From contig NC_071331.1 in assembly GCF_010183535.1 (NCBI RefSeq), positions 15,748,001 to 15,812,000 of the forward strand: a DNA stretch of 64,000 nucleotides, written 5' to 3'. The translations under genes were made by a program, and so were the position numbers. The notes under the pieces were generated by a model. It ran no database searches. It was not told the DNA's origin and was given only the letters and a program-made list of their open reading frames with translations. The DNA is from Caenorhabditis remanei. Lineage: Eukaryota; Nematoda; Chromadorea; Rhabditida; Rhabditidae. Shown piece by piece: positions 1 to 11,148 of the stretch (position 1 is the stretch's first letter; each line of letters starts with the position of its first letter).

Positions 1-61
1 AAACCACAGACATATAGAGTAACACTTGAGTTCTATGAAGTTAAAATTTTACAAAACGTAC

Positions 62-93
62 CTGTTCAGTGGTTTCAACTCCATCGGATCCAT
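62..93 (-). CDS. Possible first coding exon of a gene running off the left edge
   Basis: On the minus strand an ATG (91-93) opens MDPMELKPLNR and ends at a consensus-like donor, CAG|GTACGT (exon end 62, GT at 60-61). The remainder would lie to the left of the window. There is no domain information in 10 residues, and no acceptor was clear upstream, so this rests only on the ATG-to-donor architecture. The product cannot be named. Confidence 0.3.
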
Positions 94-530
94 TTTAATA
101 GCAACAATTTGTATTAAATTGGGAAAATGGGTCAGACGAGAATGGTGCTCAAGTGGAAAAGTGAACCGGAAATCTGAATGAAACTCGGTGAAGTTGAAGT
201 GAGTATTTTGAAGTAACACATAGAAATTCTGAGAAGAAGTTTTTCATGATTCCAACTCATGAAAATCGAAATTAGTTGTTTTTCATTCCAAAAGAAAATG
301 CATACAGTATCCTGCAAAAAAGAAGATTCCGTTCCCACGAGAGAACATTTCTTACAAAGAAAAAGCCGACTGATATCGGAAAAGAAAGTTTTCCTCTGAA
401 AGTGTAATATTTATTTTCAATCTCTTTTGATTGTTTTCTTAAAACTTTGATAACAGAACACGGGATTGTTTCTATCTAAAACGATTTATTGAATAAATCA
501 AATTGAAAAAAGTGACAAGAAAATGCTTGA
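94..530. other. Intergenic, includes helicase 3' UTR
   Basis: No coding exon seen. TTTATT at 485-490 reads as the poly(A) signal AATAAA on the minus strand, about 40 bp after the helicase stop codon, so the helicase 3' UTR is short. The small open frame at 132-338 has no splice signals and no protein-like composition. Confidence 0.6.
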
Positions 531-3500
531 TTAATATCTCATACAACCGAATCTCTCTGCTTCATTCACCAACGTCGACCAGTGAATTGCCATTCGAAGA
601 CCACTCACATTTCCAATTATAAATGTTGCTTGTTTTGCTCTTGACATTGCCACGTTGATACGATTCGGCATAGCCATAAACCCGTTGATCACTTCGTTTG
701 TGCAGCATACAATGATAATCTCCTTCTCCGTTCCTTGGAATGAATCCACCGTTCCACATTTCACGGGTTTGTCTGCCAATACTTGAAGCAATCGATCATT
801 TTGTGCTTTGTAGAATGAAATGACACCAATGTTTGATGGATGAATTGAGTACAATGGACTTGAAGTCAACGCATCAATGAGACACGACACGATGGTAACT
901 TCAACTGGATTGTGCATCGAAGTGAGATCTCTGATACCCGGTGTGTTGTTATTCAGTACCATAATCGGGAAGTTCGGATTCTGCCAGAGATCGGGACGAC
1001 TTCTCATGAATTCATTTCTATCCTCTTCCTTCACAGCAGAAAGAAGATTTCTTCCATAGAATTCACTTCCAAGTATTTGAGTGGTTACTGGATGACAACG
1101 ATAGACATATCGAAGGACTACACGAGGGAATAGATCACCTCTGCAGGCACGTTCCATTGTGTTTCCAACTCCATACATCTTCAAATGGCCAACAACCGAG
1201 TAATCACAATATGGAGGCAGTTGTCGAATATCTCCAACAAGACCGAAACAGGCATAAGGGAACATTGAAAGAACTTGAATAAGGGCGGATTCTGGCATTT
1301 GACTGGATTCATCGAATTGCACTGTAGAAACTTCATGTAGCATTGGAAGAACATTTCGAAGACAATCAGAAGTTGTTATCACAATTTGCGGTTGGTAAAA
1401 TGTGAAGAAGAGTCTTGTCAATCGATCGAAATCATATTTGGATGTGAATGTGTTCTCTCGGAAATAGGTTTGACAGCGTTTTTCCATTTGTTCCACCTCA
1501 ATCAACTTGAACTCCTTCAAATACTTGGCCATTTCAAACAGATATCTCGAGTTCGAATGGAATTTCCTTCCAGTGACATATTCCATGAAAAGTGGTCGCA
1601 TCATTACAGGAAGATCCAAATCAGTTCGTGATCCTTCAGACAATTCCATCCAAGTATTCAATGGAACATATCGAACAACACGACATTTCTTCGTATATCG
1701 TTTCGTGATGTCCACCAAATTAACAGATGCGAAGTTACTTTGAGTAACCAATAATTGTTGAGAATTACCCCAAAGTCGACTTTCTCGGGCAGCATAGTAA
1801 GCGGCTGTGGCAATTGTCATCGACTTTCCCGATCCGAATGGAGAGTCGGCAAGTGTCAACGGAGTCTTTTTCAGGAGCTTACTGACATACTCATTTTGGA
1901 ATTCATTCAAAACAATCCGATCCGTTCCAGGAAAATAGTAAGTAACATCATCATCCTCCGTCGTTTCATCAACAATTGGATACCCACCATAGAGTGCCTC
2001 AATGATTCGTTTTCCATTTGAACCATCAGGAATTTTTTCCAAAAATCCATCACGAAGACCTTCGCCTTCTGGCATCTCTTTTTGGGAAACCATATGGATT
2101 TTGTCCGTGAATTGAAAATCGTAATACTCCGGAGATAATATTGCGGTGAATTTCAGAAGGCCCCCGACCAGAAACACTGTTGAAATTGTTGCTTCTGCAT
2201 CTGTTTTTGAACTAGATATGACTATCCGAGCATTAGCTTTCCATAGTTGATACGGCTGTGGATATCCAGTATTCTCAATTGTGAAACTGATCAAATTTTG
2301 AGCAACTTTCGCCGTCTCCAACATTCTGAATGAACGACAATCAAAGTTTCCAACCAACACAGCAGTGACTGCAGTTGCTCCCATCAATGCACACAATTCA
2401 ACAACTCCATCAGGATCTGGGTTCGGAATTGCATGAGCACGGTGTCCTAAGTCGAATTGCGAGGTAAAATATGGTGAATATTCATAAGAGAAAATAGTTC
2501 CAGTTGACCATGGATATTTCGAGATGTTTCGAGTGAGTCCGAGTAGCAAATCGTGTTGCTCTTCATCCAATCCAGACGCAAATTCCGGAACTTTTTCAGG
2601 GATGAATCCATTGCCAAGAAAAATGACATTTTGAGGGTAACCGTACATAGGTGGTATTTGAACATTGAGTACTTGTCCCCATTTGAGAGCAACAACAGAT
2701 CCATTTCCCAAGAATGAAAATGGAACATTTTCGAATGTTTGTCTCTTCAAAAGTGTCATCATCTTGACCATCCAAACGCACCGAGTTTCTGGAGTCGCAC
2801 TATAAACGTCCATGTTTCCAAGAGTTGTAGGCATCTCTTCCGTTATTGCCAATTCGCTCACAGCAACAAGATCTCCAAGTGCGAGATGTCCAAGACATGA
2901 ATATGGAGATGCATTTGTTTTCGTTCGATTATTCACTTCAACAAAACGAAGATCTCCTCTGTGGAATGCGTGAGTATTCATGTGACAAGCCATCAGAATA
3001 TACTTGTCTGACTTCACTAAAATGACACGGTATATTGCATGATCTCCATCCATTTTCACGAATTGATGTACTGCTGAGTGACCAATGGAAGGCAAAATTT
3101 CAGTTGGTGGAGCTCTCCTGAACCAAACATGGCTTTTGGCCATAAACCTCAGAGCTTTGTAATGTGGATAGTTGTCGAATAGTGCTCGAATATTCATTGC
3201 CAGGTTATAATCATTTCCTGTACTCTTGATATTTTCATAGTATTCCGAGAACGGATGGGCGAGTGATTCCAGTTTCAAAGCTTCATCGAAGACATCTTTC
3301 TCCTGAAATTAAAGAATAGTTTTACCTCAAATTTCATGATAACTGAGGTATTGTAGTTAAGAAAAAAATAATTTCAATGCAAGTTTCTCTATTTTGTTCT
3401 AATAAAAACCAAATTTTAACAGTGGTTTCTTCAGTTTTTTCTTTATTTTTCTCTTTTATAACATAAATTTTTGCAGTTTTCTCGATACGACAAAAGTGAA

Positions 3501-4199
3501 AAATAGTAAGAAACTGGGCAAAACGAATATTTTTTTAAATCCAAACAAAGGAATTCTGGAAATAGATTTTAATGTGAATTGTTTCTTCGTGAAAATTTTA
3601 TGTTTCCATTTTTCTACACACCTTGTTTTCTCGATTCAATACTTTAAAAATTAATCAGATTTTTCGTTTATACAAAGTTTTGTGATAACTAGAATCAAAA
3701 TAATTTCTGTTTTCGTAGTCTAGTGACACTTTAGCAAAAAAAAATGAAAGGAAGATTACAATTTGTGTACAAAGCGGGGCTGGACTAAACAAATTCTGAT
3801 TCCAGCCTCTCCATCAAGTGAGGAATTTTCTAGAAACTCGTAAATGAGGTAAGATTGTATCAGTAAGTAGTGCAATCTTCATTTTTTGTCTTTTGAATAA
3901 GTCTTTCAAAATGAATGAAAACTTACTGCGCCCTCCAGTATTTCAATGAATTCTCTGTTCTCGTACTCGTGATTGTGTCGTGGAATAAATGGCCTAATTT
4001 CTTTTTTTCCGTTTGGAGAGGAGTTATCTTCCGAAGAAGACTCTGGTTCATCCCTGAAATAATGAAATTTCATATTTTTAAATTCAAATATTTGAACAAA
4101 CCTTGACTCTTGGCTCATTGAACTGTTTCCTTCGAGTTCTTCACAACTCGACTCAGGAATGTCGAAAAATTCAGGTAGAGATGAAGATTCTTCTAACAT
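531..4199 (-). CDS. SF1 helicase, UPF1/DNA2/NAM7-like
   Basis: Three exons: 4102-4199, 3927-4053, 531-3302 (98+127+2772 nt, in frame; 998 aa). The start follows an acceptor (AG at 4246-4247) that looks like a spliced-leader site. The helicase core is in the C-terminal half of the protein: Walker A in PFGSGKSMTIATAA, Walker B as QFDESSQMPE (DESS where DEAx is commoner), motif III GDIRQLPPY, motif V DSFQGTEKEIIIV and motif VI NVAMSRAK. This order is diagnostic for SF1B/UPF1-type RNA or DNA helicases. The first 75 residues are acidic and serine-rich; the next ~400 residues are not recognisable and no zinc-binding cysteine cluster was seen, so it is not UPF1 itself. Nematodes have an expanded set of such helicases of mostly unknown substrate. 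The second intron (3303-3926) is unusually long for this gene. Function beyond an ATP-dependent helicase is not assignable. Confidence 0.85.
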
Positions 4200-4245
4200 T
4201 TTGAACCAGTTGAAATTGGATTTTGAACCAGTTGAGATTGGAAAT

Positions 4246-5707
4246 CTGAAAAAAACCAACGCTGAGTTGAAAACGTGAAAAAAAGGCAGAGAGAGAGAGA
4301 GGGACAGAGAGAGAGAGAGAGAGAGGGAAAAGAGAAGAGGAAGAAGAAGAGAAAATGACGAAAGGAGGGGAAAAAGAAGAAAGAGAAAATGAATTGCTGA
4401 CTCATCTCTCTAGTTGACCCTTCCTTTTTTAAACAAAACCGAGTATCGGTCAGTTTCGAAGGAATTACCAAAATGATTAGGTAATAAAAATTTTCGAAAA
4501 TTCCAGCCCTAAATAAGAAGAATAGTTTTAAAATGATCACTTCACTTCCTCGTTTTTTAAACGTAGCAATCAGTTGAGGACAATTAGTTAAGAGAGAAAA
4601 AAGGAGAACCGATTGCAGATAAGAAAGAAGAAAGAGTTATTGATTGAGGAGGGGTTCATACTGATACATCTGTCGAACGACACCTGCAGATGACTGAGAC
4701 ATTGCGCAAGGCTCTGAGAAGAGGTCATACGAAGAAGAAAGCTGCGTCGATTTGCGAAAAAGACTTTCACAATTTTATGAGTCATCGATTTGCATCTTTT
4801 CGGCTCAAAAAGAGAGAAGGGAGAATGTGTTCTTATTGATGAAAGATGTATAAAAATATATTTCCCGAATTAGAGACTCAGAAAATACAATTACAGTGAA
4901 CCACAATAAAACGGATATTAAATTCACAACACAAAAAAAACAATTATTTTTATAAAAGAGTCAACGCCAATGAAAGATTTTTTTATCTATTCTGGATGAC
5001 ATTTGCTGTTTCCCACAAAAACTTATTTTACCCTTTTGTGGGTATTTTCTCACGGACATTCGCATTGATTCTCAAGTCTGAAACTTCAGAAACTAATATC
5101 TTTGGGTTCAATATTGTTTCTCTGAACGTATCTCCACTCAAACGAATTGGGGATATAGTCAAAAATAAGTTAGAGAACTCAATGGAACGTCTTGAAAAAC
5201 AAAGAAAATCAGAGGAATGACATATACAATTAGTTACAAATCTATGGCTGACAGCACAGTGTGAACAGAAGAGACAACGGAGGCGAGCAGGAAAAACGAC
5301 TGCGCGCCTTTCTCTGCATATACTCAATGACATTATAAAGACATTTTAGTAATTAATACATTATCGTTAGAGCACGCTTGTCAAGCCCCTGCCTTGCGAA
5401 TAGGATTATTTCGTTTTCAGATGTTTTCTTATTGTATGATTGTTCTCTTTTTTTAAATGATTACTCCTATAAATTGTTCGATTTGATTGTCTCTCAATCT
5501 CTTTTTTCTATCTCTTTTTGTTCATTTCGCAATGAAATGACGAGCATTGAGAGCTTATGAAAATGAGTATTGTATCATTTGCGGACACAACATGAAATAT
5601 GCGAAATATGGATGATGGGCGGTGTGAATTGAATTGAATTCAACAACTACTTTTATATATTTTTGGACGGGAAACTAAAGTCAGTCAGTTAGTCAGAACT
5701 CACAATC
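4246..5707. promoter_or_regulatory. Divergent intergenic region between helicase and ET/Ly6-like gene
   Basis: About 1.4 kb without a supportable gene. It contains the (GA)n tract next to the helicase 5' end, a GC box GGGCGGTG at 5617-5624 and a TATA-like TTTATATATTTTT beginning near 5651, both just upstream of the ET/Ly6-like ATG at 5708. Open frames at 4588-4785 (-) and 4996-5333 (both strands) lack protein-like composition. Confidence 0.45.
4287..4327. repeat. (GA)n microsatellite
   Basis: Near-pure GA dinucleotide run interrupted once by GGGAC, lying 40 bp 5' of the helicase leader acceptor. Seen directly. Confidence 0.95.
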
Positions 5708-7190
5708 ATGCTGATTCAACTATTTCTATTATTGACTGTTTTTCGTGAAGTGACAACTTTGGTTACTTGTTCAAGATGCGAATCTGGAACTGAAGAGTTA
5801 GTTACCCTTTTTCTAATCTCCTGATCTTATATTGGAGCAAAAATAGAACGAAAATTAATTTTTTCTAAAAAAAAATGGTATGTGCAGTCGTTTAACCTGC
5901 TCTCAAAACTAGGTCTATTATGCGAAAAGAGTTCATTCGGAAACCAATTATTGCTCCATTACTTCCAGATGCAATTACTCGAGAAGCACTTGTCGAGGCG
6001 ACTTCTGTTATCACGCACAATATTTTTATGGAAATGAAATGATGCCAACAATACAAAAAGGATGTGTTATTGGTGAAATCTCTCCAGAAGGATGTCGTGT
6101 CAATCACCATGGAAATGTCATGTGTTTCTGCTCTGAGTGCGTTTTTCTATTTATTTTTTAACGTGCAGTGTAGCTCGAAAAACGGATTGCTATGAACACT
6201 AGAACATTGAGGATTCAAAGACCATTTGGCAATTTTCAGTGCGGATTACTGTAACTCCAACTTCACTTCAATCGTTGATGCCACTTCAACAATTCTTCCA
6301 GTTCAAACGTGTCAGCCAGAAAAAGTGAACAATATGCCAAAACCAAGATGGACGAAACCATGTGCTGCTAATTATTGTACATTCATTGCAGCCAAAGTAA
6401 ACTGAATAAGTTCAATTCTAGAAGTATGATCTTTCTCTCTCAGACCCTGATGGAAGTAGATAATGCAAACTATACTTGGTCAACAAAGGATTGCAACAAA
6501 GAGAATGAATTTGACTTCTTCCCAACTCTCACTGTTTTCAACTTCTATCCAGGAACTTGTGTTTGGCTGAATTACGGAGGCCAACCAGATACTCATGCTT
6601 GCTATGGATCTGATGTATTTCTTTTACTCATCGATTTCAGTCATTCATCTCCAAATGTTTTCAGTCTCTTGATACAACTCTGGCATTCGATACAACAACA
6701 GCCACGACTGAATGTCACGTTGACTACTTCAATCCACATCTTCCATATGTGAAATCTGGAAGTTCGTGTCTTGGTCAATTCTGTTTTATCAGTGCGACGT
6801 CAAGAGGAGAAGTATTCAGAGGATGTGTGAATAGCCAGACAGTTGAGGGTGCCACTCCGCTCAAGGTTTCTATTCCCAACTATCTCAAATTTCATACTTT
6901 TTTCTTTTTCAGATTGGCTATACCCGTGCATACACAGGTCTGGAACAATGGATTTGTAATCAATCCTACTGTAATGCTGATCTGAAATCAGCTGAACTCT
7001 CATGGCCACCAGAGCTATATTTATACAGGTAGTGTCTACTGAAAACTGAAAATCAACTTTTATAAATTTCAGAAATATATCAAATCTCCGAGAGTTCAAT
7101 GTTTTCTACATCGACTCCGCTCGCTCGTCATCATCGATTTTTCTTGCCATTCCCTTCGTTTTTCTAATTAATTATTGCCTTTTCCATTGA
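5708..7190 (+). CDS. Secreted or GPI-anchored cysteine-rich protein with ET/Ly6-like modules
   Basis: Seven exons: 5708-5800, 5913-6136, 6240-6396, 6444-6614, 6665-6865, 6913-7028, 7073-7190; 359 aa, all junctions in frame. The N-terminus MLIQLFLLLTVFREVTTL is a signal peptide. Two cysteine modules are visible. The first has CxxC, a CRGDFC turn, two GC pairs and ends CFCSDADYCN; the last has CLGQFCF, GC and ends WICNQSYCNAD. The terminal CN and the CxGxFC turn are typical of nematode ET modules and of three-finger Ly6/activin-receptor folds. The C-terminus (SSSSIFLAIPFVFLINYCLFH region) is hydrophobic with no cytoplasmic tail, as in GPI-anchor signals. The intron 1 acceptor (CTCAAAACTAG at 5912) is weak, but it is the only one that restores the cysteine frame. 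AATAAA at 7276-7281. Function unknown; probably a cell-surface receptor or ligand. Confidence 0.75.
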
Positions 7191-7316
7191 TGATTTTATC
7201 ATTTCTACCTGCTCAATACTTCATGCTTTCACTTATGAACAAATTTATTCATAATTTTAGATACATATTCAATTCAATAAATGCACCGGAGAACTGCTCA
7301 ATATATTAATTATTTT

Positions 7317-10300
7317 TCATTCTTCATCGACTTTTCTTTGAACCCATACTATTTTCTTTTGTTCTTCTTCAATGAGTTTTTTCAGCTGAAAAATTTCTGA
7401 TTTTGAAGAGAATAAACTATAAAATCTGTTACCTGTAACACAGCATGAGTCATCATGAAGCTGACATTATTATGACTTGGTACCACCAATGTAACTGATC
7501 CATCGAGATCTTTTTCGATTTTCAGATCCTGAAATTTGTATATTTCATCTGAATATTCTATTATGTACCTACTTTTTCAATAAGTTGTTTCGCTTCCTTC
7601 GAACTGATTTTCTCTCCACAAATATGCTCATTTATATCTTTCAATTGTTTTACTGACTTGAAACGAATCTTTACAAGAATTGGGAACATTCGACATCTTT
7701 TTAATCGATCAATAGCAGATTGTTCCACTTGAAGAACACAATGAAGTCTGAAAGTTTGTTCTATTTTTACAAAATTTTCAGTTTCTGAAATAACTTACCC
7801 TTGCGCAGTAATATCCATGATATGAGCTGTAGAAATGACATGATACAAATCATAAACATCTTCATTCTGCTTCGAATCAATCAATACTTTGTCTTTCAAC
7901 AGTGCAGATACTTCATCGAAACTTGCAGTCAGTGATTCCCTCGCAACAATAGAAAACTTCTCGGATTCATCGACCAACATTTGAAGGAATGGCTCAACAA
8001 CTGCTCCAAATAAAAGAACCGGCCTCTTCACTTTTGTATCCAACTTTTCTACCCATTCATATGCTTTTTTGGGGAATGGATTCGCGTATCGATTTGCACG
8101 AATTGCTTGATAAACAGTAGTAGAACTGGGAATAGCTCCATGTTCTCTCTGTCTTCCTTCTTTGTCAACTTTCCATGCTCTCCATCTTCCAGTTTTACCC
8201 ATTAACATTGTTTTATCAACAAATACAACATCTCCACATTTCAGCTCCAACTCATCTTTATTTTCCATTGATCTGTCTATATTGACTCGAAGGAAGAAAC
8301 TATCACCATCTGCTCCAAGTCTCAATCGGTTCAGACGATCTCCTCCGTCTTGAACCAGTAGACTTGTTAGTTCGGTATCATCAGCAATCAATGTGTTCAC
8401 TGCACATTCCAGTGTTGTATTCCTCACACAATTCCCATCAATTGACAGAATGAGATCGCCTTCAAGAAGCTCAGATCCAACTGACTTCTCAGCAAGAATT
8501 CCTGAAATCACTCTGACTCACTATATCTCTGATCTGTCTCCTACCAATAGCATTTCCTCCGCATAATTTCACGTCACTCCGAGGTACTTCAACTAATCTT
8601 GGTTGAGATGATCGATTGACTAGAAGAGATTCGGAATGATGACTTCCACGTGGCATATGATGATGATATTTCTTGTGTGATCTACCACCTTCTGCATAAC
8701 TATGCATTGCACTTCCAGTTGTTGAAATTGAGAAATCACTTCCATCTTTACTGATACAGTGACGTGGAGGGGCACCATTTCCACCGGTCAGACTACAGGC
8801 AGCTGCAAAAAACAAAATAGAGAAACATGTGAAAGTGTTGAAAACTTACAATTATTTGGGTATTGATTGGAAAAACTGGTACTCGGAAGACGTATCGAAT
8901 TACTGGAAGACATGACAGAAGACAGGGAATCATCTCGAATTGTTGGGTATGCAGGGGGATGACTTGGACTGTAAACTGCTGATCTTCTGTGTGGTTTCCC
9001 TTCCATTATTGTTGAAGAAGTTGGTGTGAAATGCATTGAATACGGCCTAGCATCGGAAGTTGTTGTATTTGATGAGAAGCTTCTTCCATCCCATCCACTT
9101 CCACCTCGATGAGATGATGAGATTTGTGACATTGTTCGTTTTTGCTCACTATTTTGCCGGATTAATCTTCTGAAATTAGAAAATAGAATTTCCAGAAACA
9201 GTTCTGAAAAATCTTACGTGACAGGAGAGGTAGGTGTGCTGAATATAGTATTCTTGGGTACATATACTGGAACTCCTTCGATATTTGTTCCAGCAAAAAC
9301 GAGATCTTTTTCATTAACTGAAGATGGACTCCACGGAGCCGATGGGGCTGCAGTGGATGAGGAACTAATTTCTGAATGGGCTGATGATCTGGAAGTTCTA
9401 AATGTTATTGAATTTCATATTGGAACAACTTACTTTGCATTGAATCGTTTATCCAATGTATCGAGCATTAATTTCGAATGATCTGCCACACTATTAGAGT
9501 ATGTTGGAGCACGTAATGAGCCATATCTGACGAGAGGGCTTACAGATGCAGGAGATGCTTGTGGCATTCTAAGAGATCCTTGACGAAGAAGAACTTGATC
9601 ATTCGATCGATCAATATTCGCTTTTGCAACTACAGTACGCTCTTTCTCTGCCCCACCATTTCTACTGAACCACTGAAATCGAATGACAGTTTTAATAGAC
9701 TTTTCTGATGTTTTTGAAAGCTTACTCTCGAGAAAATAGTAGGTCTATTCTTATCTTTTCCATTGTGATCTCCTCTTTTTGTTGATTGGAGTATTCCAAT
9801 TATAAGTGGTTCACGAGCATTTTTAATCAGAATTTCAGCATGTTTTGCATCATAAACAGGTGTGTGCATGACATGAACAACTCGTTGACCTGGAGCTAAT
9901 CCACTTCTAGACGCAGCTCCATTGGGTTCACATGAGTTAATGAAAACTCCGTTGGCAAGTTCAAGTCCAACACCTGAAACCTTTCAAAATGTGATCAGAA
10001 GATTTGGAAATGACAACTGACCATAATTCAAGGGTAGACACACATCACTAATCTTGTTACAATTCGATCTTCTTCTTATAACTAAATGAATGTGATGAGA
10101 ATTCGATAGCATTCCCATTACACTTCTTTCATCCATATCAGTTACAGAAATATCATTAACCATCATTATATGATCCAACTTTTTCAGAAGATTCTCAAAT
10201 GGAGAGCCATGAGCAACATGACGAACATAAATAGGTCCGTGAACAATTGATCCATCATCAGTACGCCCTCCTCCGAGCATTATTCCTAGATTTGGTTTGT

Positions 10301-11148
10301 TGAATGGCTGAAAATTCGAATTGAATAAAAACATGAGTAGAGTGGGTTACCTACCAAGTTAACTTGAACTGAATGAGTATTCCAGATGTCAACGATAGCA
10401 TCAACTGAAGTCTGCTTACATTTTCTCAACGCTTCATCTCTCTCTTCTGCCAGACGAACTCCATTTTGTTCTGCTTCTGTAAGTCTTACAAGAGCTGCAT
10501 CTCTTCTTGCATTTGCAGTAACAGTCTCTTCAACATTTACTTGAAGAAGACGTCGAGTGTTTTCCAATTTCTTTTTTAGAGTTGCAACTTCTTCGGAATC
10601 CTGAAACAGATAAATGGTGTTGAAGAAAAACTAAGCATGAACTGACCTCTTTCATCTTCTCAATTTCTTTTTGAAGACGTTCTCTTTCTTCGGTTTGCCT
10701 CGAGTTTTCCTCCAGAACTATGCTTCTTTCCTGCATTGTTTCTTCATAATCTCTCTGAAGTGCTTCATATTGTAACCTCAATCTCTGATTCGCTTCTTCT
10801 ATTTCCATTTTGTATGTTTCACTTCTGAAATTATTTCTTTTGATTTAGTCCTCAATATCAACTCAAAAACCTGTGTACTTGTATCTGCATACTTTCAATT
10901 TTCTCTTCAAATTCATCAATTTTCCGTGCAATTTCATCTCGTTCTTCTGATGCTTTCCTCACTTTTTCCATCCATTTTGCTTCGACATCTCTGATTTCTT
11001 TTTCCATTTCTTCTTCAATTCGTTTTCTTTCTGACTTTTCAAATTTCAATTGCTTCACCAATTTCTCTTTTTCCTCATTTTCATATTTTTCTTCATTTTC
11101 ATTTTCATCTTCTTCAACTGACAATGGTTTTGCATCCACTTCTACCAT
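7317..11148 (-). CDS. DLG5-like MAGUK scaffold protein
   Basis: Thirteen exons: 10871-11148, 10647-10824, 10355-10600, 10022-10307, 9726-9973, 9434-9672, 9218-9397, 8850-9169, 8545-8802, 7799-8501, 7573-7747, 7433-7528, 7317-7385; total 3276 nt, 1091 aa. The start lies 8 nt after a leader-type acceptor (TTTCTTCAG). Order: acidic N-terminus; long coiled coil (about residues 20-230, KIDEFEEKIESMQ, EEANQRLRLQYEALQ); PDZ (NLGIMLGGGRT); PDZ (GVGLELANGVFINS); Ser-rich linker; PDZ (GGNAIGGILAEKSVGSEL); SH3-like stretch (CGDVVFVDKTM); guanylate-kinase-like domain (RPVLLFGAVVEPFLQML, VEQSAIDRL). The GUK part lacks a P-loop, as in MAGUKs, so it should be a protein-binding module. Coiled coil plus several PDZs plus SH3-GUK is the DLG5 layout rather than DLG1. 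It would organise junctional or polarity complexes at membranes. Tail-to-tail with the ET/Ly6-like gene, 126 bp between stops. Confidence 0.85.

Noticed and set aside
5892..6110. Minus-strand 72-codon frame
   Set aside because: Antisense shadow of exon 2 of the ET/Ly6-like gene, whose cysteine pattern supports the plus strand.
6641..6664. Alternative acceptor (GATTTCAG at 6640) extending ET/Ly6-like exon 5 by 8 codons
   Set aside because: In frame, but it would leave a 26 bp intron and add an unpaired cysteine; the acceptor at 6664 gives a normal 50 bp intron.
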